Shown here: positions 43,027 through 53,644 of the stretch, piece by piece
Position numbering within the stretch: the first letter of the stretch is position 1
How the letters are laid out: each line of letters starts with the position of its first letter
Source: Holophagaceae bacterium
Lineage (GTDB): Bacteria > Acidobacteriota > Holophagae > Holophagales > Holophagaceae
DNA length: 64,000 nt
Direction of reading: 5' to 3'
Assembly: GCA_021286765.1 (NCBI GenBank)
Contig: JAJTBS010000001.1
Coordinates: forward strand, 62,001 to 126,000
Translations under genes and position numbers: made by a program
The notes under the pieces: model-generated
Seen by the model: only the letters and a program-made list of their open reading frames with translations
Told to the model about the DNA's origin: nothing
Databases searched by the model: none

Positions 43027-44336
43027 TAGGCCTCCAGGCCCTTGAGGGCTTCGAGCAGTCGCTGGGCGGCGCCCTGGGTGCGCTCCACGGGCGTGGCGTA
43101 GGAGAAGCGGATCCACTCGCCGCCGTAGGGGCTGAAGAAGGCGCCGGGCACCACCGCCACGCCGTGATTCTCCGCGAAGTGCTGACCCAGGGGCTCGCTG
43201 TCCGCCCAGCCCTTGGCCTTCAGGCCCGCGGCCACGTGGATGAAGGCGTAGTAGCCCTGGCCAATGATGTGCGTGAGGCCCTGGGCCTTCAGGAAGTCGC
43301 GCAGCCAGGCGCGGCTGGCGCGGCAGGGGCCGGCGATGGGCGCGCTGGCGGCCTGGAAGCCCTGCTCGTAGGCGGCCATGGCCACCGCGAGGCTGAAGAA
43401 GGAGGGGATCACCGTGTGGGAGGCCTGGGCCACGATGGTCTTGACCACCTCGGCGTCCGCCAGCAGGTGGCAGTTGCGGATGTTGGACCCACCCAGGCTC
43501 TTGGTGATGCCATCCAGCACCATGAGGCGCTTGCGCAGCTCCGGCTTGAAGGCCCGCAGCAGCGCGTTCACGTCGTAGGGTTCGCCGTCGCCTACCGCGT
43601 GGTACATCCAGTCGAAGAGCACGAAGGCCACGCCCGCCTCCAGCGCGGCGCGGGCCAGGGCGATCTGGCGCTCCAGGGTGAGGGTCTGCCCCGTGGGGTT
43701 GTCCGGGCTGGTGATGACCAGGCCTGCCACCTTGCGGCCGTGCTTCGCAGCTTCAGCCACGCAGGCGCGGATGCCATCCTCCGAGTACGCCCAGCCTTCT
43801 TCGGCGCGCCCGGGGGCCCACATCACGTTGGCGCCGATGCCATAGGGGCCCCAGTTGTAGCTGATCCAGGGCACGCGGCTCACCACCACGACGTCGCCCT
43901 GGCGGCCATGGCCCAGCGCCATCATCGCGCCGTAGGCCTTCTGCAGGCCGTCGCGGCCGCCCTGGGTGCCGATGACGTTGGCGGTGCCCCAGCCCGTGTC
44001 CGGCGCCAGCTTCCAGTAGCTCTCGGCCACCGCCTTGCGGTAGGCCTCGGTGCCGAAGGGCATGTCGTAGGCGGTGCCGTGCTGCTTCTGCAGCTCGAAG
44101 GCGCGGTCCAGCAGGGCCTCCGGCACGCCCGGAAGGGAGGCGCCACCATCGCCCTGGCTGGCGTCGAAGATGGGCACGCCGGGCTGCTTCTCCTGGAAGA
44201 CCTTCAGCGACTTGTTGATGAGGAACATGCGGGAGGCCGGGATGGCCATCATCTTCCCCAGGTGGTCGCTCACCGGAACGAGGTTCGCCTCGGGCACGGC
44301 AAAGGCGGGCGTTTCAGGAGAGAGAAGGGCTGCCAC
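43026..44336 (-). CDS. Class I/II PLP-dependent aminotransferase
   Basis: A 436-residue fold-type I aminotransferase. The PLP lysine is in LDGITKSLGGSN, the SPDNPTGQTL motif matches the Asn-Pro-Thr-Gly of class I/II, and the terminal RFSYATP arginine binds the substrate carboxylate. It is not a class III (ornithine-type) enzyme. GTG 44336 is chosen because GGGAGGT lies 3 nt upstream; a GTG at 44417 has no such site. It lies 123 nt after proA and overlaps the ligase/M20 gene by one base. Confidence 0.9.
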   Translation of the reverse strand: MAALLSPETPAFAVPEANLVPVSDHLGKMMAIPASRMFLINKSLKVFQEKQPGVPIFDASQGDGGASLPGVPEALLDRAFELQKQHGTAYDMPFGTEAYRKAVAESYWKLAPDTGWGTANVIGTQGGRDGLQKAYGAMMALGHGRQGDVVVVSRVPWISYNWGPYGIGANVMWAPGRAEEGWAYSEDGIRACVAEAAKHGRKVAGLVITSPDNPTGQTLTLERQIALARAALEAGVAFVLFDWMYHAVGDGEPYDVNALLRAFKPELRKRLMVLDGITKSLGGSNIRNCHLLADAEVVKTIVAQASHTVIPSFFSLAVAMAAYEQGFQAASAPIAGPCRASRAWLRDFLKAQGLTHIIGQGYYAFIHVAAGLKAKGWADSEPLGQHFAENHGVAVVPGAFFSPYGGEWIRFSYATPVERTQGAAQRLLEALKGLEA

Positions 44337-44427
44337 GGTACCTCCCGATACGAAAAATGCCGCCCCTGCGGAAACCCGGGGACGACAAGCCTGGGTACAG
44401 GCTAGCAGTTCGGACACGGGGCTGAAA

Positions 44428-44457
44428 GTTATAGAACCTTATGTATCGATAATCGAT
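44428..44457 (-). promoter_or_regulatory. Candidate promoter and palindrome before aminotransferase
   Basis: On the minus strand TATAAC (44433-44428) matches five of six -10 bases. A 13-base palindrome ATCGAT-A-ATCGAT (44445-44457) covers the poorly matching -35 position. It could give separate control of the aminotransferase and fusion genes. Confidence 0.35.
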
Positions 44458-44459
44458 GC

Positions 44460-45776
44460 TTATTCATCCAGCGGCAGATCACGGTGCCGGAAGGGCTTCG
44501 TTGAAGGGCCCGAGTAGTCCTCGACCCGCTGCCCGGAGCCCCGGAGCAGATAGCGGTAGCTCAGCAGGCCTTCGAGCCCCACCGGTCCCCGGGCGTGGAT
44601 GCGCCCGGTGCTGATGCCCACCTCGGCCCCGAAACCGTACCGGAAGCCATCGGCGAAGCGCGTCGAAGCATTGTGGAAGACGCCGGCGGCGTCCACCTCG
44701 GCCAGGAAACGGGCGGCGGCGGCGGCATCGTCGGTGATGATGGCCTCGGTGTGGCCGCTGCCATGGGCGCGGATGTGGGCCAGCGCCGCATCGAGATCCT
44801 CGACGACCCTCAGGGCCAGGATCGGCACCCCGTACTCGGCGTCCCAGTCGGCCTCGGTGGCGGCCAGGAGGGCGGGCGCGAGCTCGCAGCAGCTTGGACA
44901 GCCGCGCAGCTCCACGCCCCGGGGCAGGAGGTCCGCCACCAGCGCGGGCAGCAGCCGGGCCGCCGCCCCGCGATGGATCAGCACGGTCTCGATGGCGTTG
45001 CAGGCGGAGGGGTACTGGAGCTTGGCATCCCGCACCAGGGCCACGGCCATGGCGGTATCCGCGGCCTCGTCGAGGACCATGTGGCACACCCCGTCGGCAT
45101 GACCCAGCACGGGAATGCGGGTGGCGGCCTGCAGGCTCAGGACCAGCTCCCGGGAGCCGCGGGGGATGACCAGGTCCACCAGGTCGGGACGCTGCAGGAG
45201 CGCCGCCACCGCCGCCCGGTCCGGCAGGCCCTGCACGGCGGCTTCGGGGAGGCCCGCGGCCCCCAGGGCGGTCTGCACCGCGGTGAGTAGGGCCGCGTTG
45301 GAGTGGCGGGCCTCGCTGCCGCCCTTGAGCAGCACGGCATTGCCGCTCTTCAGGGCCAGGGCGCTGATCTGGATGAGGGCATCGGGCCGCGATTCGAAGA
45401 CCACGCACAGCACGCCCAGGGGACAGCTCACCCGGGTGAGCTCCAGGCCCGCGTCGAGTTCACGCCGCAGAGAGACCTGGTGGAGGGGATCCCGGAGGTC
45501 CGCCACCGCCCTGACGCCCATGGCCATGGCGTCGAGCTTGGCGGCGTCCAGCTTCAGGCGCTCCAGAGCCGAGGCGTCAATGACGCCTGTGGCGGCGCGC
45601 ACATCCTGCGCATTGGCCGCGAGGATGGCGGATCCTTGCCGTTCCAGCTCGGCTGCCAACCGCAGGAGTACGTCTGAACGGGGCTCGGCGGGCGTCGTCG
45701 CCAGGCGGCGCGAGGCCTCTCGGGCGGCCTGAGCCATGAGGTGGATGGGATTGGAATTTGGGCTCGCCGTGGTCAT
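44460..45776 (-). CDS. proA: Gamma-glutamyl phosphate reductase
   Basis: ProA (438 aa) reduces gamma-glutamyl phosphate to glutamate semialdehyde, the second step of proline synthesis. Motifs include CPLGVLCVVFESRPDALIQISALALKSGNA, LVIPRGSRELV, the catalytic cysteine in YPSACNAIETVLIH and HNASTRFADGFRYGFGAEVGISTGRIHARGPVGLEGL. ATG overlaps the proB stop by four bases (ATGA), so the pair is coupled. Confidence 0.97.
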   Translation of the reverse strand: MTTASPNSNPIHLMAQAAREASRRLATTPAEPRSDVLLRLAAELERQGSAILAANAQDVRAATGVIDASALERLKLDAAKLDAMAMGVRAVADLRDPLHQVSLRRELDAGLELTRVSCPLGVLCVVFESRPDALIQISALALKSGNAVLLKGGSEARHSNAALLTAVQTALGAAGLPEAAVQGLPDRAAVAALLQRPDLVDLVIPRGSRELVLSLQAATRIPVLGHADGVCHMVLDEAADTAMAVALVRDAKLQYPSACNAIETVLIHRGAAARLLPALVADLLPRGVELRGCPSCCELAPALLAATEADWDAEYGVPILALRVVEDLDAALAHIRAHGSGHTEAIITDDAAAAARFLAEVDAAGVFHNASTRFADGFRYGFGAEVGISTGRIHARGPVGLEGLLSYRYLLRGSGQRVEDYSGPSTKPFRHRDLPLDE

Positions 45777-46636
45777 GACCGGCCTCCCCTGGGCGCGGCG
45801 AGGAAGAGGGTCCCCACGGATTCGCCGGAGAGGATCCGGGCCAAGATGAGGTGGGCGAGTCCCGATGCCAGCACCACGGGCACGCCCGACCGCGCAGCGG
45901 CGCGGGCCGCCTCCACCTTGCTGACCATGCCGCCCCGGCCGCGATCCGAGCTGCCCTCCAGGTTGGCCTGCAGGTCGGCGCCGAAGGGAACCTCGGTGAG
46001 GGGCGTGGCCCCGGGATCGAGGCCGGGGTTGGCGGTGTGCAGGGCCGTCACGTCCGACAGCAGGATCAGCAGATCCGCCTCCAGGTGCGTGGCCACCAGG
46101 GCCGACAGGTGGTCATTGTCGCTGAAGATGGGCGTGTGGCCAGGATCCGGGCGTTCCAGCTCCAGGGTGGAGACCGTGTCGTTCTCATTGAGCACGGGGA
46201 TGGCGCCCAGGTCCAGCAGGGTCTCCAGGGTTCGCCGCAGGTTGGCGTGACGGACGGGATCAGCGAAATCATCTTCGGTAAGCAGGACTTGGGCCGCGCA
46301 GAGCCCCATGCGGGCGAAACCCTCCTGGTAGATGGACATGAGCTGGCCCTGGCCGGCGGCGGCGCAGGCCTGCTTCTGGGACAGGCTCTCCGGTTTGATC
46401 CCCAGCTGCCGGGCTCCGAGCCCCACGGCACCGGAGGACACCAGCAGGGGTTGGGCGCCCCGGCGGCGCAGCTCCGCCACGGTCTCCATGAGTCCATAGA
46501 GGCGGCTGAGGGCCGGGCGGCCCTCGGCATCCAGCACCACCTGGGTACCGAGCTTCAGCACAATCCTTCGCGCGTGGGTGAGCCCGCTGCGCTGGAGGTT
46601 TTCCCGGGTGGCCTTCGTAGGCTGGCTCATGGGCAT
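45773..46636 (-). CDS. proB: Glutamate 5-kinase lacking the PUA domain
   Basis: ProB (287 aa) phosphorylates glutamate. Amino acid kinase motifs: VLKLGTQV near residue 27, VSSGAVGLG (66-74), NENDTVS and SDNDHLSALVA, then GGMVSKVEAA. The C-terminal PUA domain of the 367-residue E. coli enzyme is missing, as in several lineages. The start (46636, with ATG again at 46630) sits 11 nt after the terminator-like poly-T of an attenuator-like leader. ATG overlap ties it to proA. Confidence 0.93.
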   Translation of the reverse strand: MPMSQPTKATRENLQRSGLTHARRIVLKLGTQVVLDAEGRPALSRLYGLMETVAELRRRGAQPLLVSSGAVGLGARQLGIKPESLSQKQACAAAGQGQLMSIYQEGFARMGLCAAQVLLTEDDFADPVRHANLRRTLETLLDLGAIPVLNENDTVSTLELERPDPGHTPIFSDNDHLSALVATHLEADLLILLSDVTALHTANPGLDPGATPLTEVPFGADLQANLEGSSDRGRGGMVSKVEAARAAARSGVPVVLASGLAHLILARILSGESVGTLFLAAPRGGRS

Positions 46637-46646
46637 CTGCCTAAAG

Positions 46647-46675
46647 AAAAACCCCCGATCGCGAGGGGTCGGGGG
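46647..46675 (-). terminator. Attenuator-type terminator upstream of proB
   Basis: In minus-strand RNA CCCCCGA (46675-46669) pairs with TCGGGGG (46658-46652), followed by TTTTT (46651-46647). It stands between a Pro-rich leader ORF and proB on the same strand, so it can only regulate proB or end upstream read-through. Confidence 0.8.
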
Positions 46676-46725
46676 CGGGAGGGCGGGAAGTCCTGAAGTG
46701 GGTTCAGACCCGCAATCCCCCGGCC
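46667..46725 (-). promoter_or_regulatory. Potential antiterminator pairing
   Basis: GGCCGGGGG in minus-strand RNA (46725-46717), overlapping the last codons of the leader, can pair with CCCCCGACC (46675-46667) with one mismatch, using the 5' arm of the terminator. The two structures exclude each other. Confidence 0.6.
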
Positions 46726-46775
46726 GCCGGAAGGGCGGGGCAGGGGTTCGGGTTGTGGGTCATGACAGGCATCAT
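46704..46775 (-). CDS. Proline-rich leader peptide of proBA
   Basis: A 23-codon ORF starting ATGATG and ending TGA, 68 nt before proB. It contains five proline codons of 23, four of them within the segment PNPCPALP (codons 9-16), using CCT, CCG and CCC. The stop is followed by a small hairpin (CTGAA-CCCAC-TTCAG) and then the terminator. This is the arrangement of amino-acid biosynthetic attenuators, in which ribosome pausing at codons for the end product decides between antiterminator and terminator. The ribosome binding site is weak, so translation may be leaderless or from a short 5' end. The role is inference from layout. Confidence 0.6.
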   Translation of the reverse strand: MMPVMTHNPNPCPALPAAGGLRV

Positions 46776-46828
46776 GGTGCGCCAAGTGTGACGAGGCGGG
46801 GCGGGGGATGCAACGGGAAAGCCCTGGA

Positions 46829-48238
46829 TCAAACCGCCGCCTCGCGCAGGGCCTCCCAGAGCGCTTCCACATGGCGCCGCGTGGTGGCTTCGGCGCCGAT
46901 GCTGACCCGCAGCATCTGACGGCCCTTCAGCATGGACGGCGTGAGGTAGGCCTTGCCGCTGTCGTTCACCCGGCGGGCAAGCTCCAGGTTGTGGGCGGCG
47001 AGGGCGGTTTCGTCGAGGCTCGGCTTGAGGTGGCGGAGGCACACCGTCTGCAGGGGCACCGGGGCCAGGCGCTCCCAGTCCGGCGTGGCGTCCACCTGCG
47101 TTTTCAGCCACTGGGCGTGTTCCAGATCCCGCCGCAGGCGGGTCTGCAGGCCCTCCACGCCCACGTCCATGAGGTAGAACCACAGTTTGAGGGCCCGGAA
47201 GCGTCGGCCCAGCTGGATGTGCCAGTCGCGGAAGTTGCTCACTTGGCCGTCCTGGGCCGTGCGCAGGTAGCTGGGGTTGGTGCTCATCACGCGGATGAGG
47301 TGCTGGGGATCGCGCACGTAGTAGGCGCTGAGGTCGAAGCCCACGCCCATCCATTTGTGGGGGTTGAAGACCAGGCTGTCGGCCCGCTCCACGCCCGCCC
47401 ACATCCAGCGGCATTCGGGCAGCACCATGGCCGTGCCGGCCAGGGCCGCGTCCACGTGGAGCCACAGGCCATGCTTCTCCGCCAGGTCCGCCATGGCTGC
47501 CACCGGATCGAGTGCCGTGGTGCCCGTGGTGCCGACCGCCGCGACGAGCGCACAGGGGCGCAGGCCGATGTTGAGATCCTTTTCAATGGCCTCTTCCAGG
47601 AGGTCGAGGCGGATGGCATGGTCCTCGTCCGTCGGGATGAGCCGCAGGAAGCTGCGCCCGAAGCCCGCCAGCAGCGCGGCCTTCTCGATGGAGCTGTGCC
47701 CCTGGTCGCTGGCGTAGACCACGAGGGGCGCCTCGCCGCCTTGGAGGCCCTCCGTGTTCTGCGAGTATTCCGAGGCCTTCTCACGGGCGCAGAGCAGGGC
47801 CGTGAAGGTGGCGGTGCTGGCGGTGTCGTGGATGACGCCGGTGAAGGCCGGGCTCAGTCCCACCATCTGGCGCAGCCAGTCCATGACCACCTCTTCGACT
47901 TCGGTGGCGGCGGGGCTGGTCTGCCAGCTCATGCCCTGGGCGCCGAGGCCGGAGGCGGCCAGATCGCCGAGGATGGAGCTGTAGCTCGTGTTGCTGGGGA
48001 AGTAGGCGAAGAAGGATGGGTGGTTCCAATGGGTGATGCCGGGCATCACATCCCGCTCCAGGGCGGCCAGGGCCGCATCCATGCGCCCGCCGTGCTGGGG
48101 CGGGTGGTCCGGGAAGGCGGCCCGGATCTCGCCGGGCTTCACCTGGCTCATGACCGGCAGGCGCTCCAGACCTTCGCGGTAGTCCGCGATCCAATCCACG
48201 AGCTGGTAACCGAGGCGGCGGAATTCTTGGGCGTCCAT
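46829..48238 (-). CDS. Group II PLP-dependent decarboxylase (aromatic-L-amino-acid type)
   Basis: A 469-residue decarboxylase of the DDC/tyrosine-tryptophan group. It has THWNHPSFFAYFPSN near residue 70, the HSSIEKAALLAG helix with the PLP-stacking His, VGTTGTTALDP, the HVDAALAG strand with the Asp that contacts the pyridine nitrogen, and the PLP lysine in NPHKWMGVGFD. It releases CO2 from an aromatic amino acid; which one cannot be read. It ends about 50 nt before the proline leader and may or may not share its transcript. Confidence 0.92.
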   Translation of the reverse strand: MDAQEFRRLGYQLVDWIADYREGLERLPVMSQVKPGEIRAAFPDHPPQHGGRMDAALAALERDVMPGITHWNHPSFFAYFPSNTSYSSILGDLAASGLGAQGMSWQTSPAATEVEEVVMDWLRQMVGLSPAFTGVIHDTASTATFTALLCAREKASEYSQNTEGLQGGEAPLVVYASDQGHSSIEKAALLAGFGRSFLRLIPTDEDHAIRLDLLEEAIEKDLNIGLRPCALVAAVGTTGTTALDPVAAMADLAEKHGLWLHVDAALAGTAMVLPECRWMWAGVERADSLVFNPHKWMGVGFDLSAYYVRDPQHLIRVMSTNPSYLRTAQDGQVSNFRDWHIQLGRRFRALKLWFYLMDVGVEGLQTRLRRDLEHAQWLKTQVDATPDWERLAPVPLQTVCLRHLKPSLDETALAAHNLELARRVNDSGKAYLTPSMLKGRQMLRVSIGAEATTRRHVEALWEALREAAV

Positions 48239-48361
48239 GCCTTCAGTGTGGCCGGAACCGGCAGCCCCGGGGAGTCCGGGCGGTCAGGGTTCCAGGCCAC
48301 TGCACCTTGGCGGCCCCAGAGTGGCCCGGCCACAATGGGCCCAGAGCGAGGAACGGCCACC

Positions 48362-48760
48362 ATGGACATGACCATCGATTTCCCCGGCGGCGCGCGCGTG
48401 GACGCGCATTTCGGACCCTTCACGGTCCAGACGGACCAGCCTCCGCAGGCGGGAGGCGAGGGCTCGGCGCCCACCCCCTTTGCGCTCTTCCAGGCTTCCC
48501 TTGCCACCTGCGCCGGCATTTATGTGCTGGGCTTCTGCCGCCAGCGGGGCCTCTCATCGGAGGGCATCCGCCTGGTCCAGCGCACCGTTCCCGATCCCGC
48601 CACCAACATGGTGGGCCGTGTGGAACTGGATATCCAGGTGCCACCGGACTTCCCCGAGAAGTACCACGAGGCCCTCATTCGCACGGCGAGCCAGTGCACC
48701 GTGAAGAAGCACATGGAACACCCGCCCGCCTTCGAGGTGAGAACGGTGGTGGTTGGCTGA
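48362..48760 (+). CDS. OsmC-family protein
   Basis: A 132-residue OsmC/YhfA-type protein. Two conserved cysteines are seen: the first in SLATCAGIYVLGF (helix centre) and the second in TASQCTVKKHME. OsmC proteins are thiol peroxidases acting on organic hydroperoxides, though YhfA-like members have other roles. The start ATG 48362 fits the family N terminus (a beta strand MTIDFPGG). It is divergent from the decarboxylase and convergent with the carbonic anhydrase. Confidence 0.88.
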   Translation: MDMTIDFPGGARVDAHFGPFTVQTDQPPQAGGEGSAPTPFALFQASLATCAGIYVLGFCRQRGLSSEGIRLVQRTVPDPATNMVGRVELDIQVPPDFPEKYHEALIRTASQCTVKKHMEHPPAFEVRTVVVG

Positions 48761-48790
48761 GGGCGGGACGCGCTCCGGGTGGCGCGAGCC

Positions 48791-49579
48791 CTAGTGGTGA
48801 GGCAGTGGCCCTGGAACCGCGGCTAGCGGCTTGAAGAACTGCACCTTGCCACTGGCCAGGTTGTAGAGGGCAGGCACGATCCAGAGCTTCTCGCCGGCGG
48901 CAAGGTCGCGCAGCAGCGCCGAGCGGTCGAGCATGGCCTGGGCCTGGCGGCGGGCATTGGCCTCCTCCAGCCGGCCCAGGTGCGCCTTGGCATCCTCGTT
49001 GGGATCCTGGGGCGTGCTTTCCAGCAGTCCGGCCATGCCCGCCTGCAGCGCCCAGAGGTTGCCGGGCAGGGACTTGCCGTTGGCCTCGCGCACGGCCTTC
49101 ACGGCCCCGCAGCTGCTGTGGCCCATGACCACGATGAGCTTGGAGCCCAGATGCTCCGCAGCGTATTCGGCCGAGGCGATGCCTTGCAGGTCCGGCGCAT
49201 TGCCGGCTTCGCGGATGGTGAAGAGGCGCCCCGCCTCCTGGTCGAAGAGGAGGGCATCGGGCACCCGGCTGTCTGAGCAGGTGAGGATCACGGCGAAGGG
49301 TGCCTGGCCGCCGACCAGGGCCGCGCGCATGGCCGCGTCCCGGCCGCTGTCCAGGGTCCGGGTGCGCTTGCCGGCGACGAAGCGAGCGTTGCCGGCGCTG
49401 AGCTCGGCGAGGGCCGCGCTGGGGCTGTCCGGCGCGTCGGCGGTGGGGGCCGGGCCGTGGGTCGCCGGAGCACTGGCCTGGACCGCGGCCTTCGGCTTGG
49501 CCTTGGCCGCCGGGGCGGCGTGCTCCTCGGCGGGCAGGGCGACGGCGGTGGTGGCGAGGAGCAGGGGCAGCAGGCGCAT
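48791..49579 (-). CDS. Exported beta-class carbonic anhydrase
   Basis: A 262-residue enzyme with a signal peptide (MRLLPLLLATTAVALPAE) and an Ala/Pro/Lys-rich linker (about 20-55) before the beta-carbonic anhydrase domain. Zinc ligands C101 (CSDSRV, with the D103/R105 dyad), H154 and C157 (MGHSSCGAVKA) are all present. It interconverts CO2 and bicarbonate in the periplasm. ATG 49579 has GGAG 5 nt upstream. Confidence 0.93.
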   Translation of the reverse strand: MRLLPLLLATTAVALPAEEHAAPAAKAKPKAAVQASAPATHGPAPTADAPDSPSAALAELSAGNARFVAGKRTRTLDSGRDAAMRAALVGGQAPFAVILTCSDSRVPDALLFDQEAGRLFTIREAGNAPDLQGIASAEYAAEHLGSKLIVVMGHSSCGAVKAVREANGKSLPGNLWALQAGMAGLLESTPQDPNEDAKAHLGRLEEANARRQAQAMLDRSALLRDLAAGEKLWIVPALYNLASGKVQFFKPLAAVPGPLPHH

Positions 49580-49724
49580 GGGAACTCCAGGGGCCTCCAC
49601 TGGATCGGAGCGGGGCCCCAGGGACATGAGTCGCGGCCGGGAATCCGGCCGCCCACTTCATGAACAGTGGGCCGGGCTGGTTGCTGGCGGACTCCCGAAG
49701 CAGTCCCAGGGCAGTTTCAGGATG

Positions 49725-51023
<1,299 letters not shown>

Positions 51024-51031
51024 GGTGGCTC

Positions 51032-52261
<1,230 letters not shown>

Positions 52262-52272
52262 GTGGCTTACCC

Positions 52273-53499
52273 TCAGCCCTTCTTCTCGTCCTTCTTGCTC
52301 TTGCTCTTGTCCTCGCGGACCAGTTCACCGCCCTTGAGGTCGCGGAGGATCCGGAACGGTCCGGTGATGACGGTCTCGCCACCCTTGAGGCCGTCGAGCA
52401 CCTCGACGTTCAGGTCGCCCAGGAGGCCCGTCTTGACCGGGAGGAACTTGGTCTTGCCCTGGCCGTCGAAGAGCCAGACACCCTCCTCGTCCCGGGGCGC
52501 GCCGGGTTTCAGCACCTCGCCGGCCTTGGGCTTGATCTCCCGCGTCACCAGAGACTGGATGGGGATGGCCAGGACCTGTTCGCGGCTGCCGGTGAAGATG
52601 TCCGCCTGGGCGGAGAGGCCGGGCTTGATGGTGAGGGGCGGGTTCTTGATCCAGACCTTGACCTTGAACTTGATGGCCTCGTTGGCGCTGAGCTTCAGGA
52701 TGGGGCTGCCGCCCACTTCCGTGACTTCGCCGTCGAAGGTCTGGTTGGGATAGGCGTCGATGCGGACCTGGGCCTTCTGGGCCAGCTTCACGGTGGGGAT
52801 GGAGGCTTCGTCCACTTCCATCTCGGCCTCGACCTTGCTCATGTCGGAAACCGTCACGAGCACGGTGCCGGCCGAGTTCTGGATGCCGGGCACGGCCGTC
52901 TCGCCCAGCTCGATGCGGCGGGCTGTGACCACGCCGTCCATGGGCGCGGTGATGGTGGAATTCCGCAGGCCCACCTGGGACTGGTTGAGGTTGGCCTTGG
53001 CTTGGTCGGCCCGGCGCCGGGCGGTCTCCTGAGTGGCCTGGGCGGTTTCGAAGGTGGTTTTGGCCCGCTCGAAGTCGGCGGCGGAGATGATGCCCGCGGC
53101 GCGGTTCGCCTTGGCCCGCTCGAAGTCGGATCGAGCCTGGGCCAGGTTGGTCGTGGCGGAGATCAGGTCCGATTGGGTGGCATGGAGGTTGGCTTGCATG
53201 GCCTCGGTATTGGCCTTGGCGCTGCGCGGGTCGATCTCCATGAGGAACTGGCCCTTCTTGACGCGATCACCCTCCTTGACGGCGAGCCTGGTCACCTGGC
53301 CCATCACGTTCGCGGAAATGTCGGCCTTGGTCACCGCCTGGATCTTGCCGTTGGCGCTGACCTTCGACTGCAGGTTCTCGCGCCCGACCTTGGCCACCTG
53401 CACGGCCAGGCCCTTCTCCTGCATGCCGGCAATGGCGACGCCGCCCACCAGGACGACCGTCAGTCCCCCGCCAAGAATCCACAGCTGCTTCCGCTTCAT
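52273..53499 (-). CDS. MacA-type periplasmic adaptor (HlyD family)
   Basis: A 408-residue membrane fusion protein. A single N-terminal helix (KQLWILGGGLTVVLVGGVAIAG) is followed by a lipoyl half (VSANGKIQAVTKADISANVMG), a long coiled-coil (about 85-190), a second half (PMDGVVTARRIELGETAV), a beta-barrel, and a Lys/Asp-rich charged tail (KSKSKKDEKKG). This fits MacA adaptors. ATG 53499 has GGGGAGGT 7 nt upstream; longer in-frame starts at 53553 are less likely. It is the first gene of this operon. Confidence 0.92.
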   Translation of the reverse strand: MKRKQLWILGGGLTVVLVGGVAIAGMQEKGLAVQVAKVGRENLQSKVSANGKIQAVTKADISANVMGQVTRLAVKEGDRVKKGQFLMEIDPRSAKANTEAMQANLHATQSDLISATTNLAQARSDFERAKANRAAGIISAADFERAKTTFETAQATQETARRRADQAKANLNQSQVGLRNSTITAPMDGVVTARRIELGETAVPGIQNSAGTVLVTVSDMSKVEAEMEVDEASIPTVKLAQKAQVRIDAYPNQTFDGEVTEVGGSPILKLSANEAIKFKVKVWIKNPPLTIKPGLSAQADIFTGSREQVLAIPIQSLVTREIKPKAGEVLKPGAPRDEEGVWLFDGQGKTKFLPVKTGLLGDLNVEVLDGLKGGETVITGPFRILRDLKGGELVREDKSKSKKDEKKG

Positions 53500-53582
53500 G
53501 TCGAAGACCTCCCCAAGGGGCAATAGATTCTTAATCTTCGCGCATTTGGCCAAGCGGTTTAGTGAATGAATTGGTCTTAAAT

Positions 53583-53626
53583 GAAAATTATTTCTATTGT
53601 GCTTCGGAAAATTAATTAGAAAATGG
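53583..53626. promoter_or_regulatory. AT-rich divergent control region with GAAAAT repeats
   Basis: The 145 nt between the divergent adaptor and TonB receptor genes are markedly AT-rich. GAAAAT occurs at 53583, 53607 and 53619, and the first copy is part of a dyad GAAA-ATTA-TTTC (53583-53594). A TTGGTC / TATTGT pair (about 53572 and 53595) is a weak plus-strand promoter candidate. Confidence 0.45.
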
Positions 53627-53644
53627 TTTCATCTGAAGAGGGTG

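Noticed and set aside
43027-43116. Extra 30 codons at the start of the ligase/M20 fusion
   Set aside because: They overlap the end of the aminotransferase gene and lack a ribosome site; GTG at 43026 has GGAGG at the right distance.
46808-48361. Long plus-strand frame opposite the decarboxylase, continuous with the OsmC gene
   Set aside because: Only the last 132 codons (from 48362) match a family; the rest is antisense shadow.
53583-53601. Fur box before the TonB receptor
   Set aside because: About 10 of 19 matches to the E. coli consensus is too weak to claim.
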